Assembly: GCA_013397115.1 (NCBI GenBank) | Contig: VWZW01004024.1 | Location: 496,504-560,503 of the forward strand | Origin: Edolisoma coerulescens | Lineage: Eukaryota > Chordata > Aves > Passeriformes > Campephagidae | Length of the DNA stretch: 64,000 nt | Reading direction: 5' to 3' | Shown here: in pieces, positions 12,251 through 25,330 of the stretch | Layout: each line of letters begins with the position of its first letter | Numbering within the stretch: the first letter of the stretch is position 1 | Notes under the pieces: model-generated | Told to the model about the DNA's origin: nothing | The model's input: the letters and a program-made list of their open reading frames with translations, nothing else | Database searches by the model: none | Made by a program: the position numbers and the translations under genes

Positions 12251-15200
12251 ATTGGAAGCAGGGTAATGCACATGCTTTCTCAGAATATAGAAGGAAAAAG
12301 ATCTTGGTCGGTGCCCTTTTCTTTCCTTTTAATTGCTTCTTTGAGAACAATTTTTGTGGTCTGGTTACTGTTGGTTTGGGAGAGGGTGCTCTGTCAGAGG
12401 CCATGCAGAGAAGTAGCTGAAAAATGGGATTTTTCCACTGCAAAATTGATCCTGGGGGGAAAAAAAATTCCCAAAGTCTTTCAACAGAAAGTTGCAAAAA
12501 AAATTCCCAAGTGTTGCCAACTGGGAAGCAGACACAAAGCACTGGCAAGATGAACAAAAATGGTCAGATTTTGCTCAAAAAGAATGACTCCAGCAGCATG
12601 GAGAGGGCTCTGCACCACCTTAGAGCTGGCCTGGGCAAAGACCACAGAGAAAAGCCAAGCACCTTCTCCCAGCTGTGGTGCTGCAACCCAATAACCTGCC
12701 CCAGCCCACCCCAGGCTCCTGGCAGTCCCATGGGTTCCTCTTGGAACAACTCAGCCAGCACAAATTACTGCCCTAAAACTTTAAACAGCATTTACTGATG
12801 GATTAACCTGCTCAGACATGGAGTGATTTGAGAAATCAAAGCTTCAGACAAGGACTTTTTGGCAATTCTCAGGACATAGGACCCATATCAGGGGTCCCCA
12901 CACCTGCATCCCCAGCTGCAGCTCTCCAGAATGGGGAACAAGTCCCACCTGGGCTGGACCCATACAAGCAGATGGTCCCCACGGGAAAGCAAAAGAGAAC
13001 CCAAGCCTGAAATACAACCAGGGTTTCCATCAGGCTCCCTTGCACCCTCCTCCCAAAGCTCTCCCCTGTTTGAGGGCTTATCTCCTTCTTGGACTTCATC
13101 ACAAGTGCAATGCTGCCAATTACCCCACAAATTTATAGGGAGCTCTGATGGTTTACATCCCTCTTTCTGCCCAGGGAGCCCATTGCCCCCAGGGGCTCTG
13201 GGGGTGGTTAACACTCCCTGCATGCCAGAGGCACCTACACTGCCTGCACTGGGCAAATTAAAGCAGAAAAGGGGCATTTTCCCAGCCCCTTCTTGTTACT
13301 CACTGGGGAAGGGTCTCAAGGTTTTCTAAGGAATGTAAACCAGTCTGTACCACCCATTTGGCTTCCATGGCAAGTCCCCAGTTCAACACCTCCAGCAGAA
13401 ACTCCAGACTCAGTGCATCACCCCAGCTTCCCACGAAACCTCGGTCTTTCTAAAGACACACGGACACAGCACACACAAGTCACACTCCTTTGGCTGAGCA
13501 AAAGCTGGCCCTGCTCAGAGGGGGTTTAGCTCAGCAATCCATGCTCTAGGACTTGGAGCCTTTCGGGTTCCCAACTGTATTGTTTTCCTGAGTGATTTAC
13601 GGTCTTTTCCCATTCCTTATCCTGATTGGATCAGGGATGGAGTTTTCTATAGTCCCTCACCCAACAGCATCAAGGGCCCCTTCCCAGTGCTCCTCAGGCA
13701 GCAAGCTGCTCTTCCTCCACAGGAACTTCAGAAGTGTTCCTTTCTGCATGAAGAGGCCCAAAGCTTCCCTGGAGCTGTGGGAAAAGGTGGGAAGACTGGC
13801 AGAGGCAGGAGCGATGCTCACACACCCTCCCTCCCAGCAGTGATGTGTGTCAGAGCAGGTTACGTCACACTCCCCCTACCACCACCACCTCCTGCTCCCG
13901 GATATATGAGAGTAGATATAGGAAAATCTACTCATAAAATTAATGGAGGCTGCATGAACTCACAGATCATAAACTCAGAGGGGTTTGCAGCTTGCCTTTT
14001 GGGGAGGAGGAGGGAGTGGGCTCAGAAGCAATTTAGCAGAGGGGACTAATTGACAGCAGCTGCCCCATCATATCCCACACCCCCCTCCCCACTCTTGGGA
14101 GGATTTAGGGGAACACAGCACTGAAGTCTTAAACACAGTGCTGGAGCTGGCACCCATCAACTTGAGGTCAGACATGGCATGAGACACTCGATGTGCTCCC
14201 AGCCAAGGGACTGTGGCCAAACGGTGCTCTCGGTGACAGACCCCCTGCCTGGAGCATAAATCTCAGATGCTGAAGGCCAGAGCATGAGCAGATCCATCCC
14301 GTGCTCTGGGGGTTGCAGACAGCACAACACTTCTCTTGGCTGGGGGGCTGCAGGGTGAGGGGCAGAGGGGTGATCAAGAGGACTGTGCCACAGTCAGGCA
14401 AGATGGACCCAAGCTCCCCAACACCCCAAACAGTGGGTGCCACACGGGGGGACAAGGCTGATGGTGCTCCTCTCCAGCCTAGCCTAGGAATTTGCCTGAA
14501 ACCTCTTGATGCAATCAGGGATATTCTGAGACCAACCCTCCACCACTGGTTTCCCAACACATCCTTAAAAGCCATCCAAGGACCCCAGTGTTGATGGCCA
14601 CCAGCTCTGCCAGAGCAAACACCATTTCCAGGGCCTGGCTTCTGCCTTCACCCCATCCACAACCCAAGCCCAGCACAGAAGACCTTTGCTCACTGCTTGG
14701 CCCTGGACCACCTCCACAGCATCAGCAGGGCCAGTCCCTGCTTCCAGGCACCTTTACTCTGTGCTGGGTTATTCAGTGCATCTCATGTCTTGGGGAATTA
14801 CACAGCCAAGAGTCTCATGCAAAGGGAAGAAAATAACCATTACTGCTAGAAAATCTTCCCCCAGATCCCATTTCTCTACAGGACATGGGCTCACTCTGCC
14901 TGGTTAAGGGCCAGCCCCATGACTGCAGCAGGCGCCATGCATCCACCTGCCCAAGGAAGGCCTTTGCCACACCAACACCAAGGCAGCTCAGGACTGTCCA
15001 GGTACCAAGAGCTCCCCTGGCCACCAGCCTTCAGGGGGAAACACAACTGTCCCATCTCCTAAGTAGCCTCTTTGTCTGGCCCTGGTCAGGTTTACTCTCC
15101 ATGCCAAATGCAGTTTTTTGCTCTTTTCTGTCAAAAATGATCTTGGCCCCCGGCTGCTGCCCCAGTGGCTCCGGCAGCTGTGACTCACAGGCTCTGCCCT

Positions 15201-18200
15201 AACCTCAGGCTCCCGCCTGCCTCTTCCTCTGACTCAGGCAGCCATGAGCACCAGCCCTGGTGCCTTTCAAGTGGTTTGGGGATCCAGCCAAGGCACCAAA
15301 GCAAAGTGATTTAGGCACCATGCTCCCTGGAGCATCCAGCCTGGCTACCAACCTCAGGCTCACCCCAGGGGGCTCAGCAGGCTCAGCTCTGGGGCACCAT
15401 CTGGTCACCAGGTTGTGGCACCACTACTGGCACAGGGAGCAATCACCAAACAGTAATTGGGTCCAGGTACATCACCCTATACATTTTCTGCCTCCAACAC
15501 AGCCAGCTGGCCCCTTTGGTGCACCCCCACTTCACATACCTGCATCCTCAAGGCATCACTGGACACCCCCTGCCATGGGGTGCCCCTTCTGTATCTTCCC
15601 AGGCTGGTGGAGGGAGCTTACAAACAAGACCATTTCCAGACAAGGTATCCCCTTCCAGAGAGGCAAAGTCCACAAAATGACCCTGGAAATATGCCATGTG
15701 CTGCTCTCCCTGGTGATGCTGGCTGTCACCCTCCTCACTCCATCTTCCCCCAGCTCCCACTATTGCTGGAACTAAAAGAGGGCAGAAGCTCCCCCCTTCC
15801 TTTTTACAGCATCCCTCAGGTGGCTCCATCAGCCTCTCCCTGCTGCCTGGCTCAGAGACCATCCAGCGGCCAATCCCATCTGTTCCACAGGGAGTTGATT
15901 TACTACCCAGGTGGGCTTGATTCCCAGGTGAAACCCCTGGGACAACGGCCTGCAGTGTTGCCGATGGGCTCCAGTCCCAGAACAACATAGGTGAAAAAGA
16001 GGAGGACAGCAGGGCTAGCACTGAACCAAAGCTGGGGCTTGAACAGACAGAAACAGACTTTTCCCCTCCCCAGACAGGATCCATAAAGCTCTGAGACACA
16101 TTCCCCAAACCCCCTCCATCCCTGCTTGCAGGCACCCATAGAAAGGGGAGCCAATGCTGCTTCCCGGCTCCGGACAGCGGTGAAGCTGGCAGGGAGACAT
16201 CTGTTCCCCATCCAGCAAGCAGCGTCTTCCTGATCTGCCTCTTAAAAATTACAAGGCAATTTGGAGTTTCTATTTTGTACTTTTGATTTGCCCAAACACC
16301 TGAAACATGAGCTCTCAATCCAGGATCAAAGGCTCTCTCTGGAACAACACAGACGGCTATATCCACTGCCGTATTTATGTGTGATTAGGAACGCCTGCAT
16401 TGGAGAGGGGAGTTGGCAAGGGTGGATGTGCTGCAAAGCCTGAAACTCCATCCCTTGGAGAGGGAGGGAAGTGCGGGGTGATGTCCTGGCAGGTCAGGTT
16501 TGGTGCCAGCCCCCTGGGCGCGGGGCAGCGATGGGGCGATGCCTTGCAGAGGGAGTGTCTCGCCTGTGTCACTTTGTCCCCTGTCACGCCTGCCCAGATC
16601 CCGTGGCTGCCTGTAGGACTGAGACCCACCCAGCGGCAGGTGGGATCTCTCATCCGTGCTTTGCTCTGTCTCTGGGGGTGACCAGATAGGTGGACACAAA
16701 GGCTGCAATCCCGGATGCAGAGGGACGCTGCAGTGTGGACACGATCCTGGTGCTGTGGGATGAAAGGCACTGGGAATGATGCCAGGTCATGCAAGGGGTT
16801 AATGGTAATCTACACAGTCATTAATGAGCTGGAGGGGAGGGGTCTTCCCAAGCTCTTCTGGTCCAACTTTTCCTATTTTGAAAAATCCCAGACCCTGGAC
16901 CCCTTTGGGCTGGGATTTTGCATCATCTAAATAAACTGGGAGAGGTTCAGGCCTGTGAACAGATGTGGCCAAGCCCTCTCTCCCATGGATGAGCATGGCT
17001 GCATTGCTGTAAATAATCAATTTTAATGGCAGAGGATCTTCCCCCTTGTCCAATGCCACTGACATGAGGGCAGACTCGATCCCTGGAGAGACCCTGGCTC
17101 TGGATCTGTGTCTCAGATGGATTCCTGCCACTGTAAACTGCTTCAGAAGAGCTGGATGGCGTTCCCAGGATAAGAGAATAACAGTAGGGCACGTTGCTTA
17201 TGGGAAAACCAGTACTAAAATCAGGAGGCTGTAAAGAAACCTGCCCATACACAGGTAGTGGGCCAGAAAACATCCTCGTGCTGAGGTGTAAATCAGTGCC
17301 ACTGATGGGTACATTAGGTGGGTAACACATGTCAGGATCATCACAGAGCCATCTCCCTGAATATCATCTCCCATGGGGATCCGGTTCCTGCTGCCATGGG
17401 AGAGAGCAGCAAGTCACCCCATCACCCTTAAACATGAGCACCAGGGTGGGCAGGAACACTCAAGACAGCAAATCCTCCATGAGGTTTTTAACTTTTAAGC
17501 AAGCCAAGCTGATGGAGGCAAGTCCCACCTTCCCATGGGATCACATATCTATTTATAATCAATAAATTTCCATTAAAAATCTGAAAGTGCATGTGACACA
17601 ACCCCGGTGCTCCTTTACTGGAAAATTTATTGTTTGTTCGTTTTTGGTCGGGGTTTTTTTGCCACAGTTTCTTCACACATTGAGGCACCTTCAGAGAAGT
17701 GCTGGGAAAAGCCGCCCAGGAGCTCTGCAAATCAGGGCATGCTCATGCCCTGCCAGTTCACAGGCGTTTAGCACTGGGAACGAGCTGGGAAGAAAATTTG
17801 CCACAAATATTTTCAGCAAATGATGAAGTCTTGGAAAAAGCAGATTTCGGTTCTACTGAGAAGTTGCTGTTTTGACAGATGTTTTAAATATTTTTTTAAG
17901 AATTTTATTTTTTTACTGAAACTGAAGGAGGTCCTGAAACCAAAGACTGGGCCAAGAAAGGAAACCTCAGAAACATTCTGCTTTGAAAATGTCTCAGTAA
18001 AACATTTCCTTTTTCCCTTCTTCCCCAATTCAACAATTTGGGGAATGGAGATGAATTCACAGAATTTCATCTTCTCTGAATCCAACCCTTTTTGCCTGGA
18101 AAATGTTTTGACAGAGAAATGCCTTTCCTGCCCCATTGAGTCTAAGTCCTTTGAAGGCCTAAGAGCGAAGGGGTCTTCTACCTCCAGCATCCTGGTGTGG

Positions 18201-20188
18201 TTTCCATGTAAACTGTCTGAAACTAGAGATTTCCAGAAGGTCAGAGATTTTATAAAACCTGCGGGCTACCCACTAACCACCTGCAGAGCAGCACCCAGGG
18301 CAGTGGGAGCACCCACGCCCACCGTTCCTGCGGGGAGGAACCAACGCCACAGTCCCCGCAGGGACCATCTCAGCCTGGGCTGTGATCGGGCCGCTTGCCA
18401 GCTGTACCCTGCACTCCCAGCTTGTCACAGCAGTTTGGGGGTTTTGGAGAGCCCAATAAAAATTCTGAGGTGTCAAAGCAAACCCACCAGCTCCTGAGCA
18501 CCTCCTGCGCTTGCTGCCCACTCGACAGCACGGCACACGCGCTCCCGAAAGGGAGCCTTTACAGCCTGCCACTGGAAACGGTGCAGGGTGATCCAGTGCG
18601 GAGCTGCTTTCCTTCAACGGGCCATAAAAATCCCATTTGGAATTGCAGTTGCCTTGCTCCCCTCCTGCATCACATTGCTTTTTAAAGAGGGTGCGTCCGA
18701 CACAGTCAAACACGCGCACACGCAGAAAGCAGCGGGAACTGCTGAACCTTAAAACAACTGCTGTTCTTTGGGATAATGCGCCTTCCAACGCTAACATTAT
18801 TCTAAGATGCAGGTAACATGTGACACATTTTCTTTTGCTCTCCAAAGTACAACACCCTTCCCTTCTTCTATCCTTCCTTACCAAATATCAATCATCAGCA
18901 AAGACAAGGCAAATGAACTTTTAATCAATAACAGCTACTGTTTCTTGTACCAGGACTGTTTATGATTTAAAAGGGGAAAAAAAAATTAAATCAATCCTGA
19001 TGTGAACACTTTCCCACTTGGAAAAACAGCCCGATCCCATATCAAAAGGTTGGGGGGTTTATATGTTTTTAAAAGGCTTAAAAGCTAAATTAATTTTAAA
19101 TTGTTTTTACATATCTTGCCTATGGACAGAACCACATCATATGATGAGGAAGGGTGGTCCATGGTGTATTACTGTTCCCAGTAAGTGCTTTAGCACCAGT
19201 CTGTCTGCTTTACACACATTTAATACCATTGCCATCTAAAAATCAAGACTACTCTAACCACAGTGTGTCTGTCCAGGCGCTGTAGCTGGCAGCCTGTCCC
19301 CCTTCAATCCAGACCAGGTACAACAGCTTCTGGTATGTCTGCACTCAGATTCCACTGTCTTCATCCCAGTGGCCAGCATCCAGGAGGTACCTGAGACTAA
19401 ATGATGGTTTTGTCAAAAAAGCACCAAGAATTGGCCCAGTCCTCCTGGCTGGTCAGGACAATGCTGAATAAATGTCCTAAGCAAACAAAAAGAAGAAACA
19501 GGAATTCATTCCTGGATCTAGGGAGTCCATAAAGGCTCTCCAGTAGATGGACTTTTAACATGTTTGTGGAGCTGGACATTGGTACCTAAAAAAGGTAAGA
19601 CTGCAAGTAAAGCTCCTAACTTTATTCTTCAAAAGCTTTCTATTCCCAGGGCCTAAACATCCAGGAGACTGATAATTCATTTTCATCTCCATATGCTGCA
19701 GAAGTTGGAGAAGCTCAAATAGCAATGTGCTGGCTTCAATCCAGATTTATCTGAACATGAGACACAAACCCAAATGCTGTATGAAATGGCATCCACCAAG
19801 TCTTATATGGGCCTCAACTGGGTTCACTTTGGTGCTCTGCAGTGACAGGTTGCCCTGTTGGCCAGTTCCTCTGACCTATTTGTGCATCCATCCACAGAAG
19901 CCATGCCTTCTCTGCTGTCTCACCTTCCCCAGTCCAGGCAGTTTTGGGGGTCCCCCAGCTTCTTCTCTCTAAGTGTTGAGATATCCCATGGCCACATGCA
20001 GCTTGCTGTTTCTTTCCAGTCTCTTCCCGTGACTGATTCCCCCAAGCCCAGATTTGGACAACAAGAGAGTAGTCTCTTTTTATCAGGGTGATGGAGCAGT
20101 CCAGACATGACTGAATCCATGCAGGACAAGCCAGGAGCTCTGGACACAGCTGTGGAGGCAGAAGGCAGAGGGATACCATGTGTAGATG
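12251..20188. other. Long non-coding stretch without supportable genes
   Basis: These 7.9 kb contain the window's longest open frame (minus strand, 15548-16366, 272 codons) and another of 225 codons (plus, 17820-18497). Both were judged non-coding: they have no recognised domain, odd composition and competing frames. Near 12460-12515 the 15-mer AAAAAAAATTCCCAA appears twice as an imperfect duplication. A modestly CpG-richer patch lies at about 18300-18370 and again near 18690-18730. I see no transposon, tRNA or other RNA gene. Confidence 0.5.
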
Positions 20189-20501
20189 TGTGCTGCTGTC
20201 GCACTGAGGACGGGTAGAGAAACGACAGAGTCCAGGCTCAGGGATAAATGGAAGTGATTTAATAATTTGTCCAAAGACTTTTATATGTTAGTTGGCAAAA
20301 GTGTGTTAAATGGCATAAGGTAACTGGTCCTTTGGCCATCCACCCCTTGAGGGGATTGGCCAAATTCTAAGACACCCATTTCTAAATATTTTTCTAGTTA
20401 GAACCATAACAATACTGCAAAAACAACCTGCAGGTGCAAGAAGTTTACAAAACTGTAACATTGTTTTAAATAATTTGCATGGGAAAGACAGAGCTCTCAC
20501 A
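20189..20501 (-). mobile_element. Solo LTR of an ERVK-like endogenous retrovirus
   Basis: Read on the minus strand the element starts TGTGAGAGCTCTGTC at 20501, carries a TATAAAAG box (complement of about 20279-20286), an ATTAAA polyadenylation-type signal (complement of about 20257-20262), and ends in CTCAGTGCGACAGCAGCACA at 20189. This layout and wording match ERVK-type LTRs I know from finch genomes. The flanks are AGATG on the left (20184-20188) and AAATG on the right (20502-20506), a 5-base target duplication with one mismatch. No internal retroviral genes follow on either side, so it is a solo LTR left by recombination. Exact ends are by eye. Confidence 0.8.
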
Positions 20502-21659
20502 AAATGCTGCAGAGGGCTGAAGAAATTCCCTGCTGAAGCTTTTTCAGTATCCATAGATGCACCTGAAGCAGACCTACCAATGTCCTTGATGGCAAAGGAT
20601 GCAGCAGGTTTTGGCCTCATGAGGATGACTTGTGGGGAGACGATGCTCCCCAGATGGCTGAGGGGAAGTGGCTCAGACACACATCCCTGAGGGCCTGAGT
20701 CACTGGCCAGGGATGTCCCAGCTGGAGAAAGCAGGACATGGCCAGCCTGGCCTGGGGCACAGTGTCAGCACTGCACCACTCGCAGCCCTCCCTGCTCACC
20801 ATGAGCACATGGCACTGCCCAGAGATCCCAGCAGGGAAAAATATTTGGTCCCTCTATCTCCCTACAGCTATAAACCACATTTCCTCCTGGATTTACTAAG
20901 TAGATCTGCTCTGTCAAAACCCTTACACAGTTTTTGCCCCCACCCTTCCCTCTTGACGTGCTGGGGGATGGGGTGTGTAGTTTGCATGGTGGCACAGATG
21001 CTCACAGGGCTATGGCCATGCCTGAAGTCCTCTCCTGCCCCACCCGCACACCCGTTCTGCAAACCAGCCCCAGGAAGACAGGAAGGTCCTTTCCATAGTT
21101 CATGCCCAAAGGAGAGTCAGGAGGGAAGACAGAAAGGTGAATTCTGATGTTTTCCTTGGTACCATGGGATCAGTGGCTGAACCAGAGCTGGGACTTCGTG
21201 TTTCTTCATTTCCTGCTACCTCCACAATGCCTCCGAACCCTGGGAACATCTCACACTCTTCTGTTCTCAAGGCCTCTTTCATCATCATCCCCATGATGAA
21301 TGCAAACACATTCCAGTTGCATTTTGAGGTGAGTACCCACCGTTCCCCTACTCTCTCCTCCCAGCTGAGAAGAGACATCAGGCAGCTTTTTAGGATCAGG
21401 ATAGAAGAGAATAGAGGTTTCTCCACTTACAGTTTTGCCAGACTTTAACCAGGCTCCAATTTTCCATGCTGGGTTTCTGCCTCAGGCTGTGTTTTGTTTT
21501 GTATTTGTCAAAAAAATTCCATGACTCCATTTCCACCAGCCCTTTGAACGAGTTTTAGGGAGGTCTTTTCTTTCTTTATTTTTTCTCTTGCCCATGCTAA
21601 AACATTATTACAACCATTTTACTGGGAAGCAGCACTGCCTCCAGGCCTGGCAAGAAGTG
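20502..21659. other. Non-coding stretch, nothing recognised
   Basis: Overlapping small frames only (20668-21147 plus is the longest, 159 codons, no domain). No repeat or RNA gene was found. There is no sign of retroviral internal sequence next to the LTR at 20.2-20.5 kb. Confidence 0.55.
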
Positions 21660-22010
21660 TCCCTTGAGTGAGAAGACGGGCCTTTCTCCATCCCCGTGAC
21701 AGCACCCGGAGTCGGTCAGATCACGAGTCTGTGAAACAGCAGAGGCTGGTTGGTGTTTGGCAGATGGATGAAGCACAAAATCCGTCTGTGCCAAGTGCTC
21801 CCCATCTTCCAACGGGCCTCAATCAATGGTTTCACAACAACACATCGGCCAACTGTGTAAACACAGGGCATGGCTTAAATACAGCCCTTGCCTTGATGAA
21901 CAATCGGCGCTGAAAGAGAAGAGCATCTTACGCAAATAAACAAAGGTCCTGCCGAGCTCAAGTATTTGGACCAAGGTCAAAGGAGAGAATTCACGATAGG
22001 GGAAATTGTT
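21660..22010. promoter_or_regulatory. Candidate enhancer: forkhead, SOX/TCF and nuclear-receptor motifs
   Basis: Within 350 bp there is a forkhead site TGTAAACA (21856-21863), a composite AAATAAACAAAGG (21934-21946) in which forkhead ATAAACAA overlaps a SOX/TCF-type AACAAAGG, and AAGGTCAAAGG (21973-21983), which contains the nuclear-receptor half site AGGTCA followed one base later by AGGAGA, a DR1-like layout. Several CpGs survive (near 21680-21725 and 21905-21935) in CpG-poor surroundings. The mix recalls FOXA/HNF4-type enhancers, but no factor can be assigned from sequence alone. A plus-strand frame (21668-21913) has no family features. This is one of the strongest regulatory candidates here. 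Confidence 0.38.
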
Positions 22011-24789
22011 GAACTGAAAAGCACACGCAAGTTTTCAGATATGGATTTTGTCTGCAGGGAAGTACTAACTCAAGTGGTCTGGACCCGTCTGTGGCTTTGG
22101 GTTGAATCCAGAAGATCCTAGATCCAAACAGTTGCAATGGGAGAAGAGAGGAGGAGACCGGGAAGTGAGGAAGGCCAAACCAAAATGCTTTGTTTGGGGC
22201 AGATCAATTAACCTGAAACTGGTTTCTGTTTGCTTCACCAGGAAGATGGATGTGTTCTGCTGGCTTGGCAGGGCCTTTTCTTCTTCAAGGCTTTGGCTCC
22301 ACTGGTAAAACTAAAAAACCTCATCATTATTCCAGTGGCTGCAGCTGCAGAATGATCCAGGTAATCTTCATGCCTGCAAAACCTGTGGGGCCCCATGGTA
22401 CCATCAGCCAGGTCTTGTGCCTGTAGGTCCCTGAGCATTGTACAGACCTCCAGAAATAACCCCCTGGTGTCATGGGGGTCAGACCCCTGGCACAGCTCCA
22501 AGTGGATTAAGAGTCCAGTTTTGGTTGCAGAAACCAAGGTCTGAAATTAAAATTGCCTGATGATGTGTAACAAAGAGGAAGAAAAAGGCAAAAGCAGCAA
22601 CAGCAGACAAACCAACCCCAAAAATCTCAGCTTGGGGCTCCAGGAAAATTAAAAGGGAAGAAATGTGCCTACCTCAAGGAAGGCTTAGGGAGAGCTCTAA
22701 AAAGCCCAGCTCAGCAAGACCTTTTCTGAGGGGCTTAGCAGTGAACAGTCTTTGCTGTACCTCCATTGGACAATGGAGGCAAGAAAACCACAGTGCTTGG
22801 AGACAGGCTCCTGTGCAGCAGACAGCAGCCAGGTCCTAGAAGGGATAGCATCCTCTGGCAACAGCCCCCTCCCTGCGGCTGAGTTTCAGTCCAGAGGGTC
22901 CTAGCTGAAGCCCACATTTGACAGTGCACAGACAGGAATAATTCTCCACTCTGCTGGAGAGGTTGTGAGGTGGCCAGGGAGCAGGAAAAGCCAATGGGTA
23001 AAACAGCTGCAGCCTTACAGTGTACAGGAACACAGGGTCACGTCTTGCCTTTAGACAAGATTAAATTTAAGACCTTTCAACCTCAACGGCGTCTAGATCA
23101 GTTTTCTTCCTCTGCATTGACAGGGAACAAATTTGAAGCCCTGAGGTGACATTTCTGCATGTCATGCTTTGAGTTGTTCCCTTCCTTTACCATGATAGAC
23201 CTGTTCCCTTCCTGAGGATGAAAATTTTTCAGCCAAACATGTGGTGGTTCACATTCCTGAGCTATGGAGCACACAGCTCACCAAAGGAAAGGGAACTCGG
23301 TTTCCTGTCCTGCTGACCCCAGAAATGTGCCACAGAGCTGGATGGTCATGGCCACCATCCCCCCAGAAATGACACTGCTCTGGGCCAGGCCATTCCTTCA
23401 GGGAAGGAGGTCACCCCCAGGGAGATGCTGTGCTGGGTTAGTCACCTTCTTCTGACTCAACTTTCCCCTTGCGTTTGCTGCCCAACATGTGCCCCAGCCA
23501 CGCATGGAGTGGTATCTCTAAAATGTCAAACTGCCAAAAGCCCCGGGCTCAAAGGCACTGTGTAAAACCCGAGCTGCTTCCCAGCCTGACCTTCTCCATG
23601 CCCTGCAGGGTCAGCAATTCCCTTTTTTAAACCAGGGGCTATGACCTGTGCCCCATGACCTAGTCAAGACACTGCAAGCCACTCCTACAGTGAATAAGGA
23701 ATGAGAGTTCATATAAACTTGGCAATTACATGCAGATTAGAAATGTCTAAGGGGGGGTCTTTAACGCTCAAGAAAAAGATTCAGAACTCAAAAAAACATA
23801 GTAGGTTGAAAACAACAGAGTTGGAATAACTGGGCTCAGGTTACATGAGGGTTCGTCTCAGCATTTCAAGCCATCTCTGGGTGTGAGCATTTGATTGTAA
23901 TACTGCTGCTGTGGAAACTTGGCTGAAGGGAACAGACAGACTGTCACACACCCCGCAACGGAGACGGTCCTTATCACCACTTGAAAGGATAAACGGGTCT
24001 GACTGGGAACAGCTGGTTTGGAGCTGTGGGGCAGCCCCAGGAAGGATGCACAGCCCTTGCTGTCACACGCACCTTTACTCCGTCTGATGGATCCTGTAGT
24101 TCATGAGCCCAAGAGGCTACTCCAAGGATCTGGGCTGACTTTCTGTGATTCCAACTGGTCAAACCTTCCAGCTGCAGAAGACCCTGCATGCAGCTAGGTT
24201 AAGACACACACTGTTGAGGGGAGTCTTCCTGGCCAAGGGAGCCAAGCTGTGCCTAGATGAGGTTATCCCAGAGTGCTTCCCAAATCTCAGATCTAGAGGC
24301 ATGCTTTGGCTGCATCCCAGTTCCAGATTGGGTATGTACAGCAACCCCAGAGCCTTAGAGAGAGGAAATCCAGATGGGAATGCTGGCACATTGCAACAGC
24401 TCCCTCCCCTTCAGGGGCTGGGGACCACGACACAAGGACTGGTGAGCACAGACAGAGCTCAGGGACCTCTCTGCCCATGCAGAGCTTCAGCCCTCTCCTG
24501 ACTGCCGGCCCACTTCTCCAGCAGTCATCAGCCCTCTCATTAATCAGAGCCCTGCAAGGTCTCATAAGAAACAACCCCACCAGACAACATCTCCAGATTT
24601 CCAACCAACTTGGTTATAGGGCAGTAAAACCAATCCCAATGGTTTCATACAGGGATGATTTTCTTACCTTTTTTTCCTTGAGATGCCATGCTGATGTAAG
24701 CCAAGCATCATGCAAAAACCTACATGGATGATGCCACCTTGTAAATTAAGGTCATTACCCCATCACAAACAGTAAAAAGTCTTTATTTT
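22011..24789. other. Long non-coding stretch without supportable genes
   Basis: Nothing beyond small competing frames: 24145-24501 and 24306-24731 plus, 22235-22537 and 24293-24604 minus. None has a domain or convincing splice sites. I could not recognise a transposon or an RNA gene. Confidence 0.55.
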
Positions 24790-25330
24790 CTGCAAGCCGC
24801 AGCTGACTGATGTTAATTATGCAACATACTGTGAGTCCATATGGACTGTGTTCCATAAGGCTTTTTCTCATGATCAGTCTTTCTGGATCCATGTCCTGCC
24901 AAACACCGCTTGTTTTCATGGCCCATCTTATTTACTGCCTTGTTAGCCTGGTGTTAGATTTTTCCCCCAGTCCTCTGGAACTTCCCCAGATTTCCCAGAT
25001 TTGTTTAAAAATCGACACTAATGGTTCAGAGAGCTCTCAAGCCAATTTGTTTATCCTTTGATGCGAGTTATCTGATCCTGCAGAATGTCTAACTTTAATC
25101 GCTGCTCTTTAACATTCAGCTTCATCACTGGTAGAATACAAAGTGTTTCATTATCTCCATAAAGTATGGATGTGTCATTCCACTTCTTTCCAAAGAGAAA
25201 AATAAATGCTGAACAAATAACTTTGTCTCTTCTACACACAGGATGAATATTTTCCCATTATTGTCTGGGATCTTATTACAGGATTTGGCTTTTTTTGATA
25301 CATTTAAATAATTATCATTAATTCTAGTGG
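24790..25330. promoter_or_regulatory. Candidate conserved non-coding elements with a CATATG palindrome
   Basis: A perfect 14-base palindrome AGTCCATATGGACT (24834-24847) has an E-box CATATG core. It follows a gttaattatgcaac segment (about 24812-24825) with a TAATTA-like core. The stretch continues AT-rich and complex to about 25330, with further TTAAT and ATAAATG cores. There is no coding signal; the short frames on either strand lack family features. Such long, complex, AT-rich stretches free of repeats are good candidates for conserved regulatory DNA, but conservation was not tested. Confidence 0.25.

Noticed and set aside
15548..16366. 272-codon open frame on the minus strand, the longest in the window
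   Set aside because: No domain, no signal peptide or periodicity, irregular composition, and overlapping frames in other phases and on the other strand. Stop-poor GC-rich DNA gives such frames by chance.
17820..18497. 225-codon plus-strand frame overlapped by a 203-codon minus-strand frame (18273-18884)
   Set aside because: Two long frames on opposite strands cannot both be explained by coding; neither has family features, and composition explains the lack of stops.
18300..18740. CpG island promoter
   Set aside because: CpGs are only mildly enriched and scattered; there is no TATA box, first exon or sharp CpG cluster.
24134..24156. TTTCTGTGATTCCAACTGG as another CR1 3' end
   Set aside because: Only the tail-like words match; the diagnostic GATGATC and CCTTCCAAC blocks are missing.
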